A stretch of DNA of 64,000 bases from Melioribacter sp051488685 (GTDB lineage: Bacteria; Bacteroidota; Ignavibacteria; Ignavibacteriales; Melioribacteraceae): positions 62,001 to 126,000 of the forward strand of contig NZ_JBPSEH010000004.1 in assembly GCF_051488685.1 (NCBI RefSeq). The letters run 5' to 3'. Position 1 is the stretch's first letter. Every line of letters starts with the position of its first letter. The notes beneath the pieces are model-generated. The model was given only the letters and a program-made list of their open reading frames with translations. It was not told the DNA's origin and ran no database searches. Shown one piece after another: positions 7,633 through 14,621 of the stretch. The position numbers were made by a program, and so were the translations under genes.

Positions 7633-9831
7633 ATGAATTCGATTTCAAGAAGACGCTTTCTTAAAATAACGGGATTTAGCGTTGGTGCTGTTGCGGCGGC
7701 AAGCACTTTGAATCCCGTGATTAAAGGAGCCGCAAAAGTTGACGAAAAAAAATTGAAAGGCGTTAAAAAAATTCCGACTTATTGTGATATCTGTTTCTGG
7801 AAATGCGCCGCAATTGCTTACGTTAAAGACGGTAAACTCTGGAAAATTGAAGGTAACCCAAAAGACCCGTTGAGCAATGGCAGATTATGTCCCAGGGGCA
7901 CTGGCGGTATAGGTGCTCATTACGATCCCGACAGGCTTAGGGCGCCTTTGATCAGAACGCGCGAACGTGGAGAGGAAAAATGGAAAGAAGTAACCTGGGA
8001 TGAAGCGCTCGATTTCATCGCTTCAAGAATGAAAAATATTAAAGAAAAATACGGACCAGAATCAGTTGCAATGTTTTCTCACGGAATTGGTGGTACATTC
8101 CTGAAGCATACTTTACAAGCTTACGGTGCAATTAATTTCGGAGCGCCTTCGTTTGCTCAATGCCGGGGTCCGCGCGATGTCGGTTTCGAATTAACTTTCG
8201 GCGATGCAATTGGTTCGCCCGAAAAAACTGATATCGAAAATGCACAATGTCTTGTTCTGATCGGTTCTCATCTGGGTGAAAACATGCACAACACTCAGGC
8301 ACAGGAATTTGCAAGAGCAGTTGAGAAAAATGCTACAATTATTGTCGTTGATCCCCGTTTTTCTGTAGCTGCTTCGAAAGCTAAATACTACTTACCAATA
8401 AAACCTGGAACAGATACGGCACTTTTACTGGCATGGATGAATGTTATTGTTTCGGAAAATTTATACGACAAAGAATTCGTCGATAAATATGGATTTGGTT
8501 TCGAACAGTTCAGAGAAGAAATAAATCAATACACTCCCGAATGGGCTTATCCTGAAACTGGAATTGAGCCTGAATTAATAAGAAAAACTGCCCGTACTAT
8601 GGCAATGTTCAAACCGGCATCGTTAGTCCATCCAGGACGCCATGTAACCTGGTATGGAAATGATACCCAGAGGATGAGAGCAGTAGCATTATTAAATGCT
8701 TTGCTCGGCAACTGGGGCAGAAAAGGAGGCTTTTATTTCCCGGCAAAATTCCCGATTCCTCCCTATCCCTATCCTCCATATCCGAAACCCACTAAAGAGA
8801 AACTCGATAATCCGAATAATAAATTCCCATTTGCCTCAGAAGAGATCACAACAGGAATTCGAGAAGCTACAATAACTGGCAAACCGTATCCAGTAAAAGG
8901 CTGGTTTGTTTATGCCACCAATCTAATCGATGCATTACCGAATCAAGAAGAAACTATTAAAGCAATTCAAAATCTCGATCTTTTAGTGGTTGTAGATGTG
9001 ATACCGAGTGAAATTGCTGGCTGGGCTGATGTTGTTTTGCCCGAATCGATCTATTTAGAACGATACGATGATCTTCATACGTCGCCGTTTAAAGTACCTT
9101 TTGTTTCGTTAAGACAGCCGGTTGTCGATCCTCCAGCAGATCAAAAACCGAATTGGTGGATTGCAAAAAAACTGGCTGAAAAATTGGGACTTAATGAATA
9201 TTATCCATGGAAAAACATTGAAGAATATCTCGATTATAGACTTAAAAATGTTGGGCTCAGTCTCGATCTGCTAAAAAAAGAAGGTGTTATTACAGCCGAC
9301 GATCAGCCGATTTATATCGAGGAGGGTATACAGCCAGAATTCTACACACCCTCAGGAAAAGTGGAATTTTATTCTGTTCAATTATTGCAAGCAGGGTTTG
9401 ATCCGGTTCCAAGATACGAAAAACCAGAAGATCCGCCTCCGGGATATTATCGACTGTTATTTGGCAGATCGCCTGTCCATTCGTTCTCCAGAACTCAATC
9501 AAATCCAATTTTAATGGATATGATGGAAGAAAATGAAATCTGGATCAATAGCGATGTTGCAAACAAATGGGGTCTTAAAAATGGTCAGTACATTCGCCTT
9601 AAAAACCAGGACGGTGTTTTGAGCAATAAAATAAAAGTAAAAGCCACCGAAAGGATAAGACCGGACTCCGTCTACATGGTTCACGGATTTGGTCATAATT
9701 CACGAATGCTTAAAAGAGCATATCTGAAAGGAGCCAGCGATTCGGAACTTATTACTCGCTATAAAACCGACCCCTTGATGGGTGGTACCGGAATGAATGT
9801 CAATTTTGTAACTTTTGTGACGGAGGTTTAA
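7633..9831 (+). CDS. psrA: Molybdopterin oxidoreductase, polysulfide/thiosulfate reductase catalytic subunit
   Basis: Catalytic subunit of a complex iron-sulfur molybdoenzyme. SRRRFLK (residues 5-11) and the following hydrophobic stretch are a twin-arginine signal, so the enzyme acts in the periplasm. Cys51, Cys54, Cys58 and Cys86 (CDIC-x3-C ... LCPRG) bind the FS0 [4Fe-4S] cluster. Cys177 in FAQCRGPRD is in the position of the Mo ligand, as expected in the PsrA/PhsA group. At 732 residues it has the usual length. It is followed one base later by the ferredoxin-like subunit and then NrfD, giving the standard ABC order. Polysulfide, thiosulfate, tetrathionate or arsenate cannot be separated from sequence alone; the YeeE and rhodanese-fold neighbours favour a sulfur substrate. 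Confidence 0.85.
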   Translation: MNSISRRRFLKITGFSVGAVAAASTLNPVIKGAAKVDEKKLKGVKKIPTYCDICFWKCAAIAYVKDGKLWKIEGNPKDPLSNGRLCPRGTGGIGAHYDPDRLRAPLIRTRERGEEKWKEVTWDEALDFIASRMKNIKEKYGPESVAMFSHGIGGTFLKHTLQAYGAINFGAPSFAQCRGPRDVGFELTFGDAIGSPEKTDIENAQCLVLIGSHLGENMHNTQAQEFARAVEKNATIIVVDPRFSVAASKAKYYLPIKPGTDTALLLAWMNVIVSENLYDKEFVDKYGFGFEQFREEINQYTPEWAYPETGIEPELIRKTARTMAMFKPASLVHPGRHVTWYGNDTQRMRAVALLNALLGNWGRKGGFYFPAKFPIPPYPYPPYPKPTKEKLDNPNNKFPFASEEITTGIREATITGKPYPVKGWFVYATNLIDALPNQEETIKAIQNLDLLVVVDVIPSEIAGWADVVLPESIYLERYDDLHTSPFKVPFVSLRQPVVDPPADQKPNWWIAKKLAEKLGLNEYYPWKNIEEYLDYRLKNVGLSLDLLKKEGVITADDQPIYIEEGIQPEFYTPSGKVEFYSVQLLQAGFDPVPRYEKPEDPPPGYYRLLFGRSPVHSFSRTQSNPILMDMMEENEIWINSDVANKWGLKNGQYIRLKNQDGVLSNKIKVKATERIRPDSVYMVHGFGHNSRMLKRAYLKGASDSELITRYKTDPLMGGTGMNVNFVTFVTEV

Positions 9832-9832
9832 T

Positions 9833-10372
9833 ATGGCTCGTTATGCGATGGTGATTGATACAAAAAAATGCGTTGGATGCATGGACTGTGTAGTAGCTTG
9901 TAAAACTGAGAACAACGTACCCGAAGGATATAACAGGGATTGGATTGTACAGGTAACAACTGGCAAATTTCCGGATGTTCATTTAGAGATTCAATCGCAG
10001 CGCTGTAATCACTGCGATAATACACCGTGTGTTTCTTGCTGTCCAACTGGTGCAAGCCATGTCCATGATGTCGGCAACGTTGTACTCGTCGACCACGATA
10101 TGTGTATCGGCTGTAAAGCCTGTCTGGCTGCCTGCCCTTACGATGCTCGTTTTATCCATCCGGATGGGTACGCCGACAAATGCACATTTTGCATACACAG
10201 AGTCGAAAAAGGAGAAGATCCAGCGTGCGTTTCGGTTTGTCCTACTCATTGCATGTATTTTGGCGATCTTGACGATCCTGAAAGCGAAGTAAGTAAATTA
10301 CTTGCTTCAAGACAATATCATACTCTCTTGCCAGAGGCAGGTACGAAACCTCGTATTTTTTATTTAATCTGA
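9833..10372 (+). CDS. psrB: Four-cluster ferredoxin subunit of the molybdoenzyme complex
   Basis: Electron-transfer subunit carrying four [4Fe-4S] clusters between the Mo subunit and the membrane subunit. Four Cys groups are visible: CVGCMDCVVAC near the N-terminus, CNHCDNTPCVSCCP, CIGCKACLAACP, and CTFCIHRVEKG with ACVSVCP. This is the DmsB/PsrB arrangement. At 179 residues it is slightly shorter than typical PsrB. It has no signal peptide and probably travels through TAT with PsrA. A clear SD (GGAGG) precedes the ATG, and it is one base after psrA and 7 bases before the NrfD gene. Confidence 0.9.
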   Translation: MARYAMVIDTKKCVGCMDCVVACKTENNVPEGYNRDWIVQVTTGKFPDVHLEIQSQRCNHCDNTPCVSCCPTGASHVHDVGNVVLVDHDMCIGCKACLAACPYDARFIHPDGYADKCTFCIHRVEKGEDPACVSVCPTHCMYFGDLDDPESEVSKLLASRQYHTLLPEAGTKPRIFYLI

Positions 10373-10379
10373 GGAGTTT

Positions 10380-11327
10380 ATGCAGGAATTAACTACTACC
10401 CGTCATAATTTTCAAATCGACCCATATACGCATGTATGGGGGTGGGAAATACCAGTCTATCTATTCCTCGGCGGTCTTGTCGCAGGAATGATGATTATAT
10501 CTGGCTACTTTTTATTCAGTAAAAGATATAAAGAAACAAACTGTTCATGTTACACATTACCTTTAATAAGTTTATTACTTCTGAGTCTCGGCATGTTTGC
10601 TCTCTTTTTAGATTTGGAACATAAGTTATATGTATGGAGACTTTATACTACTTTCCGAATTACTTCGCCAATGTCGTGGGGAGCGTGGATCTTAATTCTG
10701 GTCTACCCCGTTATTATTGCAAATTTGTTGATGGGACCGCCTAAATTTTTTGTCGATAAGTTCCCGGCTCTCAATAAAATTACAACATATATCAACTCCC
10801 ATTCACGATTGATACAAAACATAGGAGTGGCAAATATGCTACTCGGCGGGATGCTCGGAATTTATACCGGCGTTTTGTTGAGCACTATGGGTTCACGGCC
10901 GCTGTGGAATACTTCGATCTTGTCGGTATTGTTTCTTGTATCGGGACTTTCAACTGCTGCTGCATTTGTGCATATGATTGCAAAAAATGTTTATGAAAGG
11001 GAACTACTGGCAAAAGCAGATAACGGTTTTCTTACGATGGAACTATTTGTAATTTCACTGATGCTTATTGGTCTTTCTACATCTTCGGCCGTTCACATTG
11101 AAGCTGCTAAACTGTTAATCGACGGAATTTATGCACCTGCATTTTGGGTATTCATCATCGGCATTGGAATTGTTATCCCGCTTATTATACAATTGATGGC
11201 TGTTAATCATAAAGTTAAACATACGCCTGTTGCTCCTATTCTGGTAATTATTGGAGGACTTATTCTTCGGTTCATTATTGTTTATGCTGGTCAATACAGC
11301 CATTATTTAAATGCACACTTTAAGTAA
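10380..11327 (+). CDS. nrfD: NrfD/PsrC-family quinone-interacting membrane subunit
   Basis: Polytopic membrane protein of 315 residues with about eight hydrophobic segments, starting at VYLFLGGLVAGMMIISGYFL. It fits the NrfD/PsrC fold that binds menaquinol and passes electrons to the ferredoxin subunit. WGWEIPVYLFLGGL near the N-terminus, DLEHKLYVWRLYTTF and SPMSWGAWIL are typical of the family. The SD GAGGAG lies immediately upstream. It has no heme ligands, as expected. Together with the two preceding genes it completes a membrane-bound Psr/Phs/Ttr-type oxidoreductase. Confidence 0.88.
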   Translation: MQELTTTRHNFQIDPYTHVWGWEIPVYLFLGGLVAGMMIISGYFLFSKRYKETNCSCYTLPLISLLLLSLGMFALFLDLEHKLYVWRLYTTFRITSPMSWGAWILILVYPVIIANLLMGPPKFFVDKFPALNKITTYINSHSRLIQNIGVANMLLGGMLGIYTGVLLSTMGSRPLWNTSILSVLFLVSGLSTAAAFVHMIAKNVYERELLAKADNGFLTMELFVISLMLIGLSTSSAVHIEAAKLLIDGIYAPAFWVFIIGIGIVIPLIIQLMAVNHKVKHTPVAPILVIIGGLILRFIIVYAGQYSHYLNAHFK

Positions 11328-11349
11328 GACATTGTAAAGGAGAAACTAA

Positions 11350-11922
11350 ATGGAGACTGTAACAGGAATATCCCCAAAATTAAGTGAACAAACCGCCGAA
11401 AGAACCTTTAAATCAAAACCGTATTCGAATCCATATTTAGTAGGATTCGGATTGGGACTGGTGCTTCTATCAGCATTTGTAATAATGGGAAGAGGATTAG
11501 GAGCTTCAGGTGCAGCTTCAACTCTTGTTGCTGTTGGAGTTGCAAAAGTTGCCCCCGAACATGCATCCCAGAACGAATTCTATAAAAATTATCTGGGGGA
11601 CAGCAATACAAATCCGCTCAAGGATTGGTTAGTCTTCGAAGTAATAGGTGTGGCTATTGGTGGATTTCTATCGGGTACTCTGGCACATCGTGTCAAAAAA
11701 ACAATTGAAAAAGGTCCGAATGTAAGTAACAGGACACGATTGATATATGCTTTTGTTGGAGGTGCAATTATGGGTTTCGGAGCTAAACTGGCACGCGGAT
11801 GCACCAGTGGTCAGGCGCTTACAGGTGGAGCTCTATTAAGTCTCGGAAGCTGGGTCTTTATGCTGGCAGTTTTTGCCGGTGGATATTTAACTGCATACTT
11901 TGTAAGGAGACAATGGTTATGA
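11350..11922 (+). CDS. YeeE/YedE family sulfur transporter, first half
   Basis: 190 residues with about four or five hydrophobic segments. The motif LARGCTSGQALTGGALLS (Cys151) corresponds to the conserved Gly-Cys-rich re-entrant segment of the YeeE/YedE (TsuA) family, which moves thiosulfate-like sulfur through Cys residues. In E. coli the transporter is one polypeptide with two such repeats; here this repeat and the next are separate genes. SD AAAGGAG sits 7 bases before the ATG. The stop codon overlaps the next start as ATGA. Its place directly after psrABC suggests uptake or recycling of sulfur compounds linked to the enzyme. Confidence 0.85.
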   Translation: METVTGISPKLSEQTAERTFKSKPYSNPYLVGFGLGLVLLSAFVIMGRGLGASGAASTLVAVGVAKVAPEHASQNEFYKNYLGDSNTNPLKDWLVFEVIGVAIGGFLSGTLAHRVKKTIEKGPNVSNRTRLIYAFVGGAIMGFGAKLARGCTSGQALTGGALLSLGSWVFMLAVFAGGYLTAYFVRRQWL

Positions 11923-12521
11923 TGCCCTTTTATAAATTCGATTATTTCGGATTCGATTTCAGCCTCGTTGTCGCTTTTGTAATCGGAATCGGCTTCGGAT
12001 TTGCCCTCGAACGAGGCGGATTCGGAAATGCAAGAATTCTTGCCGCTCAATTTTACCTTTATAATATGCGTGTCCTCAAAGTTATGTTTACAGCCATTGT
12101 GACTGCTATGCTCGGATTATTTTATCTTGCATGGATCGGCTGGCTTGACCTTTCACTTGTCTATATTACCGATACTTATCTAATCCCTCAATTGGTAGGT
12201 GGTTTGCTGCTCGGTATCGGATTCGTTATTGGCGGCTATTGCCCCGGCACTTCGATTGTATCCTCGTCAACTGGTAGAATTGACGGGATGATTTATTTAC
12301 TCGGAATGTTATTTGGCATTTTCATCTTCGGCGAAATTTATCCGTTTATAGCAGACTTTTATAATTCAACTGCGATGGGGAGTGTTACCCTCTTTGATTT
12401 TCTGGGACTTTCGCACGGAATGGTTGTCTTCTTGGTTGTTGTTATTGCAATTGCCGCTTTCCTTCTAGCAGAGTGGACCGAAAAAATAATGAAAACTAAA
12501 TCCGGGAGAGAAATAGAATGA
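11919..12521 (+). CDS. YeeE/YedE family sulfur transporter, second half
   Basis: About 200 residues with several membrane segments and the motif VIGGYCPGTSIVSS, the second Cys-containing repeat of the YeeE/YedE fold. FALERGGFGNARIL near the N-terminus is also typical. The start is decided by SD AAGGAGA (11904-11910): ATG at 11919 leaves an 8-base spacing and gives an ATGA overlap with the first half. An ATG at 11913 is too close, and reading further upstream would run into the preceding gene in another frame. It probably pairs with the 11350 product to make one channel. The next gene again overlaps by ATGA. Confidence 0.82.
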   Translation: MMPFYKFDYFGFDFSLVVAFVIGIGFGFALERGGFGNARILAAQFYLYNMRVLKVMFTAIVTAMLGLFYLAWIGWLDLSLVYITDTYLIPQLVGGLLLGIGFVIGGYCPGTSIVSSSTGRIDGMIYLLGMLFGIFIFGEIYPFIADFYNSTAMGSVTLFDFLGLSHGMVVFLVVVIAIAAFLLAEWTEKIMKTKSGREIE

Positions 12522-13183
12522 AATCTTGGTTGAATAAAATTTCGACTCCACAGAAACTTGCTTTTATAGCATTTATGCTAGGATTCTTTGCCATGATTAT
12601 CGGTAATCCTTCGGATAACAGACACGTGAAAATAAATGCAAAGGAGCTTTCACTCGAACTGAGAAAAGAAAAAAATATTGTCAAACCAGTTGAACTTGCA
12701 GATTGGATTATTAAAGGAAAAGTCGATTTTACTCTTATTGATGTCAGAAACGAAGATAAATTTAATGAATACCATATTCCCGGTGCTATGAATGTTTCAT
12801 CAGAATCGATACTGGAAGCCGGCTTAATGAAAAACGAAAAAATATTAATTTATGGCGATGATGATATCCTTACGGCAGAAACCTGGTTCTTACTTAAGAG
12901 CGCCGGTTATAGAAAAGTTTATATCTTGAAGGATGGAATGCGGGGCTGGCAAAATAATGTTCTTTATCCCACTTTAAGAGCCGACGCCTCCGATCAAGAG
13001 AAAAGTGAATTCGAGAAACTAAAACAGGTAAGTTTTTATTTCGGGGGCGAACCAAGAATTGCCTCAGGCGAAAATGGAACTGTGTCTGTCACCAGGCCAA
13101 CAGAGCAGAAGTCGTTACCTAAGCTAACCCTGCCTGCGGCAAGTATGAATAAAGCTGGCGGAAAGAAAAGAGAGGGCTGCTAA
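12518..13183 (+). CDS. Membrane-anchored rhodanese-fold protein lacking the catalytic Cys
   Basis: 221 residues with an N-terminal hydrophobic helix (about 14-29), so the rest is probably periplasmic. A rhodanese domain follows: TLIDVRNEDKFNEYHIPGA (72-90) and VYILKDGMRGW. The active-site loop reads LIYGDDDILTAETW, with Gly113 where sulfurtransferases have Cys, so ordinary persulfide chemistry is not expected. A long low-complexity tail ends in GGKKREGC, which provides a single terminal Cys (221). It is the last gene of the psr operon (ATGA overlap) and could act as a sulfur carrier through the tail Cys or as a binding protein. The terminator at 13205 follows. Confidence 0.78.
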   Translation: MKSWLNKISTPQKLAFIAFMLGFFAMIIGNPSDNRHVKINAKELSLELRKEKNIVKPVELADWIIKGKVDFTLIDVRNEDKFNEYHIPGAMNVSSESILEAGLMKNEKILIYGDDDILTAETWFLLKSAGYRKVYILKDGMRGWQNNVLYPTLRADASDQEKSEFEKLKQVSFYFGGEPRIASGENGTVSVTRPTEQKSLPKLTLPAASMNKAGGKKREGC

Positions 13184-13204
13184 AATTCTGAAAGAGTTAA
13201 AATT

Positions 13205-13234
13205 AGAATCCCACGCTACTGTGGGATTCTTTTA
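13205..13234. terminator. Bidirectional intrinsic terminator between psr operon and rmuC
   Basis: AGAATCCCAC (13205-13214), a 6-base loop and GTGGGATTCT (13221-13230) form a perfect 10-bp stem followed by TTTATT. It lies between two convergent genes and can serve both. Confidence 0.8.
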
Positions 13235-14509
13235 TTCCAGTAGTTTAATTCCTTCCTCAGGCGGCAATTCTTGTACGTCCTTTAATTTGCGCTCGATTTT
13301 ACGCGTCGAACGCGCAGCTTCTTCGATTTTATTGGAAGCTTCTTGTAGCTTTTTCTGAGTAGCTTCTAAAACTGTTCCGAATTTTCCAAATTCTGTTTTC
13401 ACGGCTGCAAGAATTGACCAGACCTCGCTTGAACGTTTTTCAATTGCCAGCGTTCTAAAACCCATTTGCAAACTGTTCAACAATGCAGCAAGTGTAGTCG
13501 GTCCAGCTATGGTAACTCTGAATTCTCGCTGAAGACTTTCTGCAAGTCCTGGTCTTCTTAAAACTTCGGCATAAAGCCCTTCAATAGGTAAGAACATAAT
13601 TGCAAAATCCGTTGTGTGAGGCGGGTCGAGATATTTGTCAGCTATCTTTTTTGCTTCATTCTTTATGGTATTTTCAATTCTCCTGGATGCGTCATTTATG
13701 CCTTCGATATCTGCCGATTCCTGAGCTTCGAGTAATCTTTGGTAATCTTCTATAGGAAATTTAGCGTCGATGGGAAGCCATACGATCTCATCTTTTATAC
13801 TGTTTTTTCCAGGCAATTTTATGGCAAATTCGACTTTTTCGTTGCTCCCTTTTTTTGTCGAAACGTTTTTTTCATATTGTTCTCTGGTGAGTATCTGGTC
13901 GATTAAATTCTCGAGCTGAATTTCTCCCCACGTTCCTCTGGTTTTAATATTTGTGAGCACGTTCTTAAGATCGCCAACGCCTCGAGCTAATTCCTGCATA
14001 TCTCCCAGACCTTTATAAACCTGCTCAAGTCGTTCGCTTACTAATTTAAAAGATTCGCTGAGCCTTTTTTCGAGTGTGCTTTGCAGCTTTTCATCTACGG
14101 TTAATCTCATCTCTTCGAGTTTTTTTTCATTGTTTTGAATTATCTCCTTCAACTTTTCGTCCACTCTGGATTGCAGTGTATCAAATTTTTGTTCGTTTGT
14201 CTGTGTTAACTGGTAAAGTTGTTTTGCAAAGAGATCGAGTTGATCTTTTTGCATCTTTGCGATCTCAAAAAATCTTTCGGATAAATCTCTGCTAAAACTT
14301 TTAATCGAAGAACTTATCTCCTCCCGTTGCATTTTAAGACTTTTTGAAACTTCGTCTCGGTTGCGAGCAATTTCGTCCCTGAACGATCGATCGATTCTGT
14401 CGAGCTCCTCCTTTATTGGTTCTTCTTTTGTTCCTGATAATTTTTTTAGTATCAATAAGAATAAAACTACAACTGCCAAACCAAATAGTATAAGTGTAAT
14501 TTCGCCCAT
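13232..14509 (-). CDS. rmuC: DNA recombination protein RmuC
   Basis: 425 residues. An N-terminal membrane helix (MGEITLILFGLAVVVLFLLIL) is followed by a long charged coiled coil to about residue 185, and then the RmuC nuclease-like domain. This includes TRGTWGEIQLENLIDQIL, LPIDAKFPIEDYQRL and GPTTLAALLNSLQMGFRTLAIEK, the most conserved stretches of the family. RmuC limits inversions at short repeats in E. coli, and its fold resembles restriction endonucleases. It is transcribed toward the psr operon and separated from it by the shared terminator. Length and order are standard. Confidence 0.92.
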   Translation of the reverse strand: MGEITLILFGLAVVVLFLLILKKLSGTKEEPIKEELDRIDRSFRDEIARNRDEVSKSLKMQREEISSSIKSFSRDLSERFFEIAKMQKDQLDLFAKQLYQLTQTNEQKFDTLQSRVDEKLKEIIQNNEKKLEEMRLTVDEKLQSTLEKRLSESFKLVSERLEQVYKGLGDMQELARGVGDLKNVLTNIKTRGTWGEIQLENLIDQILTREQYEKNVSTKKGSNEKVEFAIKLPGKNSIKDEIVWLPIDAKFPIEDYQRLLEAQESADIEGINDASRRIENTIKNEAKKIADKYLDPPHTTDFAIMFLPIEGLYAEVLRRPGLAESLQREFRVTIAGPTTLAALLNSLQMGFRTLAIEKRSSEVWSILAAVKTEFGKFGTVLEATQKKLQEASNKIEEAARSTRKIERKLKDVQELPPEEGIKLLE

Positions 14510-14571
14510 CTTTATTCCGCTGTTTTATATTATGCAACATAAAAAAAATGTCGTTAATATTAAATTTGACG

Positions 14572-14587
14572 ATAACAGACTTGTTAT
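14572..14587. promoter_or_regulatory. Short dyad in the rmuC / acylase divergent region
   Basis: ATAACA-GACT-TGTTAT is a perfect 6-bp dyad located directly after a TTGACG hexamer (14566-14571) and 35 bases before the acylase ATG. It could be an operator. No convincing -10 hexamer was seen at the standard spacing, so this is tentative. Confidence 0.25.
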
Positions 14588-14621
14588 TTTTTTATTTTTT
14601 GGATTGTTATTTTGAGGCGCA

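Noticed and set aside
11799..11918. A longer N-terminus for the second YeeE half
   Set aside because: This part overlaps the first half in another frame, and the SD at 11904-11910 points to ATG 11919.
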